13,722 nt of DNA, taken from the NCBI GenBank assembly GCA_031269415.1, contig JAISZF010000127.1, positions 1 to 13,722 on the forward strand, given 5' to 3'. Shown here in pieces: positions 7,688 to 13,722 of this stretch (position 1 is the stretch's first letter; every line of letters starts with the position of its first letter). This DNA comes from Clostridiales bacterium. Its GTDB lineage: Bacteria; Bacillota; Clostridia; Lachnospirales; WQUN01. The position numbers were made by a program, and so were the translations under genes. The notes under the pieces are model-generated. The model was not told where the DNA came from, made no database searches, and was given only the letters and a program-made list of their open reading frames with translations.

Positions 7688-7725
7688 CCCCCATACAGTA
7701 TGTGGCTACACATATTATATGGGGG
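7688..7725 (-). promoter_or_regulatory. Two-tier inverted repeat enclosing the ribosome binding site
   Basis: CCCCCATA (7688-7695) is perfectly complementary to TATGGGGG (7718-7725), and TATGTG (7699-7704) to CACATA (7709-7714), with symmetric three-base internal loops and a four-base apical loop. In the minus-strand mRNA the 3' arm is UAUGGGGG, which contains the only good ribosome binding site for the lipoprotein gene starting at 7680. The stem is followed by UCUUUUC. It could hide the ribosome site, act as a weak terminator for the upstream operon, or be a DNA operator; a TATAAT also lies within it on the minus strand (7719-7714). Confidence 0.7.
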
Positions 7726-7765
7726 CTTGTATTAAAATAGAAGCCTGTTTTGTTCAGGGAATAAT

Positions 7766-8728
7766 CTATTTGTTGTCATTATTCTTATTTTCCTTGTCCT
7801 TGTTATAATATTTGTCCCATGAACTTACGAGCTTATCCATATTTTTATTATGCTCCCTCACAAAACGGTTCAGCTTGAAGAGTTCCTCCGGGTCGCCGGT
7901 AAGTGTGTTCATTGTTTGCGCCGATGAGAAGATCACGGAGAACCCCACTTTGCGCACCGCCTCTTTCAGGCGGTCGTTATAGCAGCCGAACGGGCAGGTA
8001 AACGCTTCCGGCGAAACTCCGATATGTTCCTTATACTCCTCGTTCAGCTTTCCCAGGTCGTCTTTGATTACTTTTTCATATTCCTCGTCGCTCTCGTATT
8101 TTCGCGGCAGCGCACCGCGGCGTTTGTCAATCACATGCATGTCGTAGGTGTGGTTATGAAAATCCGCGAATCCCGACTTATGCATTTCCGTAATCTGATC
8201 CCAGGACAGATGCGAATAATTGATATGTTTTACAACGCCCTCTTCCGAGAACATGTCCGTAAACCTTCCGATTATCGAGAATATAGCCTTCATCTCATAC
8301 TTTTTGAGCAATGGAAACGCGTATACGTAATCGCTCTCAAAGCCGTCGTCAAAAGTAAGCATAATGGGCTTTTCCGGCAGCTCCCCTTTTTTCGTGACGA
8401 ATTTGATCAGATCCGAAACGGCTATGGTAGTAAAACCGTTGTCCTTGAACAGCTTCAAATCCTCCTCAAATTCGTCGGGAGAGATAACGTAGGTATCCAG
8501 CCTACCCCTATTTTCGGAGATTTGATGATACATAATTATAGGTAAATTCACCGGCTCCGGCGGAGCGACAAGCGCGTAGTCCGCGAATAAATCATCAATC
8601 GGGTCAATCTTCTTATCCTTACGCGATGTTTTATCAGAGCCCGCCGCGGTCATTCCAGACGATACTATGAATAATACAGCGAATATTAAAGACAGACATT
8701 TTTTCATTGAAGTGAACATTCCTTTCAT
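7766..8728 (-). CDS. Polysaccharide deacetylase (NodB homology, CE4)
   Basis: A 320-residue secreted enzyme expected to remove acetyl groups from peptidoglycan or another aminosugar polymer using a divalent metal. Motif 1 is TFDDG at 125-129 (base D127, metal D128); motif 2 is NHTYDMH at 192-198 (metal-binding histidines); motif 3 is FTCPFGCYN at 243-251. A preceding IIMYHQI block at 64-70 is typical of this subgroup. Residues 8-30 are a signal peptide (MKKCLSLIFAVLFIVSSGM). The C-terminal tail is rich in Lys and Asn. The ATG at 8728 overlaps the GerAC stop as ATGA, suggesting coupled translation; an internal ATG at 8707, preceded by AAAGGA, would give a cleaner signal peptide and is a real alternative. 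Placement with spore genes suggests cortex or germ-cell-wall modification, as for PdaA-type enzymes; that is inference. Confidence 0.9.
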   Translation of the reverse strand: MKGMFTSMKKCLSLIFAVLFIVSSGMTAAGSDKTSRKDKKIDPIDDLFADYALVAPPEPVNLPIIMYHQISENRGRLDTYVISPDEFEEDLKLFKDNGFTTIAVSDLIKFVTKKGELPEKPIMLTFDDGFESDYVYAFPLLKKYEMKAIFSIIGRFTDMFSEEGVVKHINYSHLSWDQITEMHKSGFADFHNHTYDMHVIDKRRGALPRKYESDEEYEKVIKDDLGKLNEEYKEHIGVSPEAFTCPFGCYNDRLKEAVRKVGFSVIFSSAQTMNTLTGDPEELFKLNRFVREHNKNMDKLVSSWDKYYNKDKENKNNDNK

Positions 8729-9915
8729 TTGATTGTGCCTATGCTTATTATATCCACCTTCACATCAGGTATGATTTCCATTTGATGGTAATGCCTTTCC
8801 CAATCCTCCCCATATGCCAAGAAGAGTTTATAATCCTTTTTTCTCAGTGAATCTTTAAAATTATAGATATCCGCGCTCATCTCAGACTGAACCCGGCTGG
8901 CCGTCCGTTTTATTTCCTCCGATACCGCCCGCTCAAACTCGGCTTCGTAAGCCTTAAGATTCTCCGGCTTATTCAAATCCGCCGCGTTAAAATCGTATTC
9001 GTTTACAGCCCCGCTTATATTCACGCGAATCAGGCATTCCAATTTTCCGTTTCTCTGTGAAAACGTTACGCGCGGTTTACTTCTCAATACCTTAAGCGGC
9101 AGATACATATCGTTATAAACAACTGTTACGCCCGAATCGCGGCAGTCTCCCATCACCCAGGCGTAACCTCTGGTTTCCAGATCGTCCAGCCATCCGGCTA
9201 ATTTATAATCTTTAATAACAGCGTATCCGCCGAATGTTATCTCCTCGGATTTGTCATCCTCTCCCGATCGCTTCTCTATTTCCGGAATCAGCGTACAGCC
9301 GGTCGAACGCAGATCGGATACGCTCTTCTCCAGCACCTTGTAAAAGCCGTAAGAACCCGCTCCGCCGCTCTTATAATAATTCTCCACGAAGATCCCCAGC
9401 ATAGGTTCCCCGGGGATTTCCAGCCCGAGTATATCCTCCGCGCGTTCCTTGGTGGACAGCAAGTACAATTTCCGGCTTATATCCCTGTTCCTCTCCATAG
9501 CGTCCATTGCCTGGCGGAAGAGATCCGCGTCGGACAGCAATTCTTTTCCCATCACAAGGAGTTTTGTCTGCCCCAGATAGAGCTTCTGACTGGAAGCGGC
9601 GTCCATCAACTGAACGCAGCCCGAAACCGTGGAACAGTCCGCGCGCTTTACGTCTTTGCTCTTATCGCTTACCGCGCTCTCTTTCATATCCGTAACATTG
9701 GGCATGGAGGCGGTGACGGTATAGCGGTTCTGTTCTTCAGCGCCTTCCATGGATTGGGTGGATTTTTTCTTATTATCATATTTGTCGATCCCTAAAGATA
9801 TGATAAAACCCCTATTTTCTATCTCCACTTTATCCCAGCAGCCGACGGATAACAAACACGCGAGTATAGCGGGCAGGATCCTATATATCCGACTATGTTT
9901 TCGCAGACGCTTCAC
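8725..9915 (-). CDS. gerAC: Germinant receptor C subunit, GerAC-family lipoprotein
   Basis: A 396-residue lipoprotein of the Ger(x)C family. The N-terminus has a basic stretch, a hydrophobic helix and lipobox SVGC with lipidated Cys at 26, followed directly by the family signature WDKVEIENRGFIISLGID. In known systems the C subunit sits on the outer face of the spore inner membrane and works with the A and B subunits in nutrient sensing. Translation starts at a GTG at 9915 preceded by AGGA with six bases of spacing; this start lies inside the GerAB gene (23-base overlap), implying coupling. The stop overlaps the start of the deacetylase gene by four bases. The symbol is by family; which germinant is sensed cannot be told. 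Confidence 0.9.
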   Translation of the reverse strand: MKRLRKHSRIYRILPAILACLLSVGCWDKVEIENRGFIISLGIDKYDNKKKSTQSMEGAEEQNRYTVTASMPNVTDMKESAVSDKSKDVKRADCSTVSGCVQLMDAASSQKLYLGQTKLLVMGKELLSDADLFRQAMDAMERNRDISRKLYLLSTKERAEDILGLEIPGEPMLGIFVENYYKSGGAGSYGFYKVLEKSVSDLRSTGCTLIPEIEKRSGEDDKSEEITFGGYAVIKDYKLAGWLDDLETRGYAWVMGDCRDSGVTVVYNDMYLPLKVLRSKPRVTFSQRNGKLECLIRVNISGAVNEYDFNAADLNKPENLKAYEAEFERAVSEEIKRTASRVQSEMSADIYNFKDSLRKKDYKLFLAYGEDWERHYHQMEIIPDVKVDIISIGTIK

Positions 9916-10999
9916 CGGCTTTCCTGATGGCCGCCGCGGCTAAAAGAACGGCAGGCAGAATAATCATGAACCCAATGCCCAGTGTATAAAAAACCAGGTC
10001 TATTATACGATCCGCCTGTTCAACGCTCAGCACAAAGCGGGAAACCGCGAACACCACAGGCATACAAATGATAATATAAAGCGAATGACTCCCCTTCCCC
10101 ACCGTGTCTTTTAACAGAATGGAGGAAAAGAACAGACCGCTGTTCACGATGGCAAAATTGGATATGATCCAAAAACTCATGATGAGGGCTTCCTGTCTCT
10201 CTATAAACGCGCGGGGCAAGTCTATAAGATCCATCATTTCCAGCACTGGCCAGAGTTGGCGGGTGACCTCGGCGGGTCCGAACTTGGCGATTGTCACGCA
10301 TGTTATAAATATCATGAACGCCCCGATGACAATAACCGTTTGAATCATGCCCTTGCGCACGGCAAGGGGACGGACGGCGAACGGCGCGGCGATCAGGATC
10401 AGTTCCAGTCCGGAAAACGCGGTGCCGGCGCGTGCCGCGCCCATCAGCAGCTTATCCGGTTTTACCGCGAACACCGGCAGCAGGTTGGAGAGATCCACGT
10501 CGAACAGGCCCCAAACGAACAGAAATATAAGCGGGACGAATATCAGAGGGAGAAGTATCTGCGCGATCCGCGCGCGGGCTTCATACCCCTTGGACGCGGC
10601 GTAGGCGCTGACCGCGATCATTGCCGCGCAGACCACGGCGAACGGAGTGTCCGGCAGCATTGTCTGGCGCAGTATCTCCCCGAATAAACGCAGCTCAATG
10701 GCGCAGTTAAACAGAAGTTTCGCGGTAAACAACACGGCGATACATTTTCCGGCGGGTTTTGATAGCAGCCGCGAAACGAGGCTTACAAAAGAGTCATGTG
10801 GATACAGCCGCGCCGCGCTGGTCATAAGGTAAACCGCGAGTACCGCAAAAACCGCGGCGGCGGCGATAGCCATCCACGCGTCCTGTCCCGCGTACTCCGC
10901 GGCTTTGCGCGGCAGCATGATAATGCCCGCCCCGAATATATCCAGAATCAGCAGCGCCTGCATCTGCCTGATAGAAATCTTGTTATTCAGAGAGAACAT
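9893..10999 (-). CDS. gerAB: Germinant receptor B subunit, GerAB-family permease
   Basis: A 368-residue integral membrane protein with about ten hydrophobic helices spread over its length. It belongs to the GerAB group of the amino acid-polyamine-organocation superfamily: the start ISIRQMQALLILDIFGAGII with LP shortly after is characteristic, and length matches the family. In characterised receptors this subunit binds the nutrient germinant in the spore inner membrane. The AAGGAG ribosome site is formed by the last codons of the preceding gene, with a two-base gap between genes. The end overlaps GerAC. Specificity is not predictable from sequence by eye. Confidence 0.9.
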   Translation of the reverse strand: MFSLNNKISIRQMQALLILDIFGAGIIMLPRKAAEYAGQDAWMAIAAAAVFAVLAVYLMTSAARLYPHDSFVSLVSRLLSKPAGKCIAVLFTAKLLFNCAIELRLFGEILRQTMLPDTPFAVVCAAMIAVSAYAASKGYEARARIAQILLPLIFVPLIFLFVWGLFDVDLSNLLPVFAVKPDKLLMGAARAGTAFSGLELILIAAPFAVRPLAVRKGMIQTVIVIGAFMIFITCVTIAKFGPAEVTRQLWPVLEMMDLIDLPRAFIERQEALIMSFWIISNFAIVNSGLFFSSILLKDTVGKGSHSLYIIICMPVVFAVSRFVLSVEQADRIIDLVFYTLGIGFMIILPAVLLAAAAIRKAGEASAKT

Positions 11000-11001
11000 A
11001 T

Positions 11002-12516
11002 CTACTCCTTAGCCGCGGCGTTCGGTTTGCTTGTGTGAATACGCTCGGAATGATCCGGCCGGGCGAATATAGGCCGCTTTTTCATATTAAACAACGGCGC
11101 GCGGAACAGTGTGTCTTTCATGTCCGAGTAACCGTTCACATCCCCCGAAACAAACGGGAAGAGATATGGAAAACCGTAGCTCTTTAATGAGACGAGGTGA
11201 ATCAGCACCAGCAGCGTACCTATCCAAAACCCTAAAAGCCCCAGCATGGATGAAAAACACAGTATGATATACTTTATCAAGCGAAAGCTGTTAACCAGCT
11301 TAATATGAGGGATCGCGAACCCGGCTATGGCGGTGAGCGCCACGATAATCAGCACAAATGGGCTGACCAGTCCCGCTTCCACCGCAGATTGCCCAATAAT
11401 CAGCCCGCCCACCACGCCTATGGCGTTACCGACCGGGCGCGGAAGCCTGATTCCGGCCTCGCGAAGCAGTTCGAACGCTAAATCCATTAGCAATATCTCA
11501 AACACAGCCGGAAACGGGACGGCTTGGCGCGCCCCGGCCATCTTAAACAGCAGCAGCAGCGGGATCATGGAGGGGTGATAGACGGCGACGGCGATATATA
11601 AACCTGGCAGCGCGACGGCCATTATCCCCGCCGCGAAACGCAGCAAACGGACAAAGGACATGATCTGCCAGCCCTGATAGTAATCCTCCGAAGCTTGGAA
11701 AAATGTATTCAGCGTTGCGGGTATAATCATAACAAACGGCGAGTTGTCGGTAACTATCACAATACGTCCTTCCAGGATCGCGGCGGAAGCCTTGTCCGGC
11801 CGCTCGGTTATCTGCGCCATCGGGAAAGGCGATTTCCAGTCGTCTTCCGTCAACTGCTCTATATACCCTATGTCTAAGATCCCGTCGATGTCTATGCTCT
11901 GTACGCGTCTGAGCGCCTCGTTCAATATTGACGGCCTTGTCAGGTCTTCCAGGTACATCAGAGCCACGCTGGATTTAGAACGCTCTCCCACCACCAGTTG
12001 CTTGCACTTGAGTTTTGTGTCTTTAATCCTGCGGCGTATCAGCATGGTGTTCATACGGAATGATTCTGAAAACGCGTCTTTGGAGCCCTGCACAACCACT
12101 TCGTTTTCCGTCGAGGATATGCCCCTGCTGGGCCAGCCCTTGGTAGAGATCGTCAATACCGACGCCGACCCGTCCGCCATAAGTATGGTATCGCCGGATA
12201 GGATCGCGTCGGCGGCAGCCTGTAGATTATTGACCTTGGAGATATCCGCGGTGGTAACGCCGCTGTCTATCAAAGCGGACAGGGGATCTCCGCTTAGAGC
12301 CTCGGGCTTGGGCGGAGTCTGCCACGAGAACACCATCAACTGGTTTATAACCTGATTCTCCAGAGTATCGCGGTTCACCAGCATGTCGATGTAAGCCACA
12401 TACAGCCAGATGTCCTTATTCTCGCCGACCGGGAATTTGCGGTGAACCAGATCCCCGCAATCCGCGAACATATCCTCTAACTCTTTTATATTCTCGTCTA
12501 ATGAGGCGCTCAGCAT
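11002..12516 (-). CDS. GerA-family spore germination protein (GerAA/SpoVAF type)
   Basis: A 504-residue protein with a soluble N-terminal region (1-275), including the GerA-type block SKDAFSESFRMNTMLIRRRI at 145-164, followed by a membrane part of four to five helices (about 285-445). The family signature is in 335-385 (FPAVFEILLMDLAFELLREA and NAIGVVGGLIIGQSAVEAG), and YGFPYLFPF is at 447-455. Position directly after spoVAE fits SpoVAF, a GerA-A paralogue in the Bacillus spoVA operon, while the following GerAB and GerAC genes fit a receptor A subunit; the N-terminus (ENIKELEDMF) reads more like GerAA. The start ATG is one base after the spoVAE stop, with AAGGAG inside the end of spoVAE. Receptor A subunits form the oligomeric ion-conducting core in current models. 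Family certain; exact orthologue open. Confidence 0.9.
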   Translation of the reverse strand: MLSASLDENIKELEDMFADCGDLVHRKFPVGENKDIWLYVAYIDMLVNRDTLENQVINQLMVFSWQTPPKPEALSGDPLSALIDSGVTTADISKVNNLQAAADAILSGDTILMADGSASVLTISTKGWPSRGISSTENEVVVQGSKDAFSESFRMNTMLIRRRIKDTKLKCKQLVVGERSKSSVALMYLEDLTRPSILNEALRRVQSIDIDGILDIGYIEQLTEDDWKSPFPMAQITERPDKASAAILEGRIVIVTDNSPFVMIIPATLNTFFQASEDYYQGWQIMSFVRLLRFAAGIMAVALPGLYIAVAVYHPSMIPLLLLFKMAGARQAVPFPAVFEILLMDLAFELLREAGIRLPRPVGNAIGVVGGLIIGQSAVEAGLVSPFVLIIVALTAIAGFAIPHIKLVNSFRLIKYIILCFSSMLGLLGFWIGTLLVLIHLVSLKSYGFPYLFPFVSGDVNGYSDMKDTLFRAPLFNMKKRPIFARPDHSERIHTSKPNAAAKE

Positions 12517-12517
12517 A

Positions 12518-12871
12518 TTATTTCTCCTTGGGTGAAAACACCAGAGAAGCTAGAAAGCTGAACAGAACCGCCGCGGTAACGCCCGCCGCCATAGACTTAA
12601 ACCCTCCGGTTAACACACCCAAGAAGCCATGCGCGTCCACTTCCTCCTTAACTCCCTTGGACAGCACATAGCCGAACCCCGGCAGAGGCACTGTGGCGCC
12701 CGCTCCCGCGAATTCCACCAATTTGCCGTATAACCCCAGCCCGCCGAGTATACATCCGGCAATCACAAAAAAGACTAAAACGCGTGCCGCCGTCAGCTTG
12801 GTTTTATCTATTAAGATCTGCCCTATTACGCAGATAAGCCCTCCTACGATAAACGCCTTCAGGTAATCCAT
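12518..12871 (-). CDS. spoVAE: Stage V sporulation protein AE (SpoVAE)
   Basis: A 117-residue membrane protein with about three to four hydrophobic segments. Family features include the start YLKAFIVGGLICVIGQILID, the segment GFGYVLSKGVKEEVDAHGFL and the later GVLTGGFKSMAAGVTAAV. It corresponds to the SpoVAE (SpoVAEb) type. In Bacillus, SpoVAC, SpoVAD and SpoVAE are the conserved core of the complex that moves dipicolinic acid across the spore inner membrane. It begins ten bases after the spoVAD stop, with AAGGAGG overlapping that stop. The preceding gene is SpoVAD, the usual order in spore formers. Confidence 0.93.
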   Translation of the reverse strand: MDYLKAFIVGGLICVIGQILIDKTKLTAARVLVFFVIAGCILGGLGLYGKLVEFAGAGATVPLPGFGYVLSKGVKEEVDAHGFLGVLTGGFKSMAAGVTAAVLFSFLASLVFSPKEK

Positions 12872-12881
12872 ACTCTCCTCC

Positions 12882-13722
12882 TTAAGCCTCTATTCGGACG
12901 GCGTGAGCGATCGCCGGTATGCTTTCGCCCTGTTGGGACGTTGTTGTGTTCATCAGCGCGCCTGTGGGCACGAACAGCATTTTCCTTATGTTCCCCCGCA
13001 GCAGTTCCGGAAAGAAATATCCCGCGAAGGTTACCGCGGAACAAGCCGGGCCGCTGCCCCCGGCATGGGTGTCCTGACTCTCTTTATCGAATATTTCCAC
13101 GCCGCAGTCGTCGCAGTTCCCGCTGATGTCGTAACCCTTTTCGCTCATCAGGCTTCTCAGGAGTTCTAAACCGTAATGCCCCAAGTCGCCCGTCAGGATC
13201 AAATCATACTCGTCAGGCCCGATATTCATATCCTGAAAATGACGTATGAGCAGATCCGCCGCGGCCGGCGCCATCGCCGCGCCCATATGCGACGCGTCTC
13301 TAATGCCCATGTCCACAATGCGGCCCGTGGTCGCGGCTGTTATACGCGGGCCTTCGCCCTCCGCTCCGATAACCATCGCGCCGTCACCCGTCACCGTCCA
13401 CGAGGAGGTTGGTGTGCGTTGATTGCCCGACTCCATCGGAAAACGGAAGGTCTTTTCCGCCGAGCCGAAATGGCTGGACGCGGCGGCTACTATATGATCG
13501 GCAAATCCGCCGTCCACAAAGACCGATCCAATCGTCATAGCCTCGCCGATTGTGGAGCAAGCTCCAAACAAGCCGAAAAAAGGCCGCTCCGTCGAACGGA
13601 CGCCATATGTGCTGCCGATTCCCTGGTTGAGCAAGTCGCCCGTCAGGATCAAATCATACTCGTCAGGCCCGATATTCATATCCTGAAAATGACGTATGAG
13701 CAGATCCGCCGCGGCCGGCGCC
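12882..13722 (-). CDS. spoVAD: Stage V sporulation protein AD (SpoVAD), 5' end missing or chimeric
   Basis: This is the C-terminal three quarters of SpoVAD, a soluble thiolase-fold protein that binds dipicolinic acid in the SpoVA channel. From about 13637 inward the match is good: GDLLNQ, FFGLFGACST, SSHFGSAEKTFRFP, SWTVTGDGAMVIG, MGAAMAPAAADLL, TGDLGHYG, DTHAGGSG and QQGESIPAIAHAV. The full family length is about 335-345 residues. The frame stays open to the window edge, so this is a partial gene. An internal ATG at 13679 would give 265 residues, but it lies inside a 91-base exact copy (13632-13722) of 13182-13272 and is almost certainly not the natural start; the genuine N-terminal 80-90 residues are absent. 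It is the first gene of the operon seen here; spoVAC would be expected upstream. Confidence 0.88.
   Translation of the reverse strand, partial: APAAADLLIRHFQDMNIGPDEYDLILTGDLLNQGIGSTYGVRSTERPFFGLFGACSTIGEAMTIGSVFVDGGFADHIVAAASSHFGSAEKTFRFPMESGNQRTPTSSWTVTGDGAMVIGAEGEGPRITAATTGRIVDMGIRDASHMGAAMAPAAADLLIRHFQDMNIGPDEYDLILTGDLGHYGLELLRSLMSEKGYDISGNCDDCGVEIFDKESQDTHAGGSGPACSAVTFAGYFFPELLRGNIRKMLFVPTGALMNTTTSQQGESIPAIAHAVRIEA
13182..13272. repeat. 91-bp exact direct repeat, copy 1 (native position in spoVAD)
   Basis: It encodes the C-half segment running from APAAADLL through HFQDMNIGPDEY to ILTGDL. It is followed in the gene by GHYG, as expected for SpoVAD, so this copy appears to be in its natural place. 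It is identical base for base to 13632-13722; the match breaks at 13181 versus 13631. Confidence 0.95.
13632..13722. repeat. 91-bp exact direct repeat, copy 2 at window end
   Basis: An exact copy of 13182-13272 at a distance of 450 bases (150 codons, same frame). It joins the C-half sequence to the N-half motif GDLLNQ. It ends at the window boundary, so its true length may be greater. It replaces the expected N-terminal SpoVAD sequence and is probably an assembly artefact or a recent rearrangement. Confidence 0.95.

Noticed and set aside
13677..13679. Internal ATG as the natural start of SpoVAD.
   Set aside because: It lies within the duplicated 91-base segment and corresponds to an internal Met of the C half; SpoVAD should be about 80 residues longer at the N-terminus.

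Overview
The window looks like chromosomal DNA from an endospore-forming member of the Clostridia, probably uncultured. The evidence is a run of sporulation and germination genes (SpoVAD, SpoVAE, a GerA-type A/B/C set, a SpoIID/LytB-domain lipoprotein and a NodB-type deacetylase) plus a two-OB-fold SSB-like protein and a small DUF6465-like protein of clostridial type. Base composition is intermediate. I see no insertion sequence, phage module, CRISPR array, tRNA or rRNA. No species can be named from the sequence alone.

Left part, plus strand (1-1947). A 277-base non-coding stretch with small inverted repeats leads into a Mur-ligase-like protein with a degenerate P-loop (278-778). A structured 156-base spacer follows, then an SSB-like protein with two OB folds (935-1615). 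A near-consensus sigma-A promoter (1612-1640) overlaps the SSB stop codon and serves a 68-residue DUF6465-like protein (1676-1882). A hairpin at 1902-1947 can terminate both this gene and the converging kinase gene.

Middle, minus strand (1949-7680). A cytoplasmic hybrid histidine kinase with three PAS-like regions, HisKA, HATPase, receiver and HPt has no partner regulator beside it. It is separated by a strong minus-strand terminator (5112-5138) from a lipoprotein that joins an SLH-like segment to a SpoIID/LytB peptidoglycan domain. A perfect two-tier inverted repeat (7688-7725) contains the Shine-Dalgarno sequence of that lipoprotein gene.

Right part, minus strand (7766-13722). Six tightly packed genes, read from the window edge inward: spoVAD, spoVAE, a GerA/SpoVAF-family subunit, GerAB permease, GerAC lipoprotein and polysaccharide deacetylase. 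Junctions are a 10-bp gap, a 1-bp gap, a 2-bp gap, a 23-bp overlap and a 4-bp overlap, so this is almost certainly one operon. It combines the DPA-channel genes (SpoVA) with a complete A-B-C germinant-receptor-like set and a peptidoglycan deacetylase, so DPA movement, germination signalling and cell wall or cortex modification would be co-expressed.

The last 91 bases (13632-13722) exactly repeat 13182-13272 inside the same spoVAD gene, in frame, 450 bases apart. This makes the start of spoVAD unreliable: it is either a contig-end assembly error or a recent rearrangement between the two pseudo-symmetric halves of the thiolase fold.
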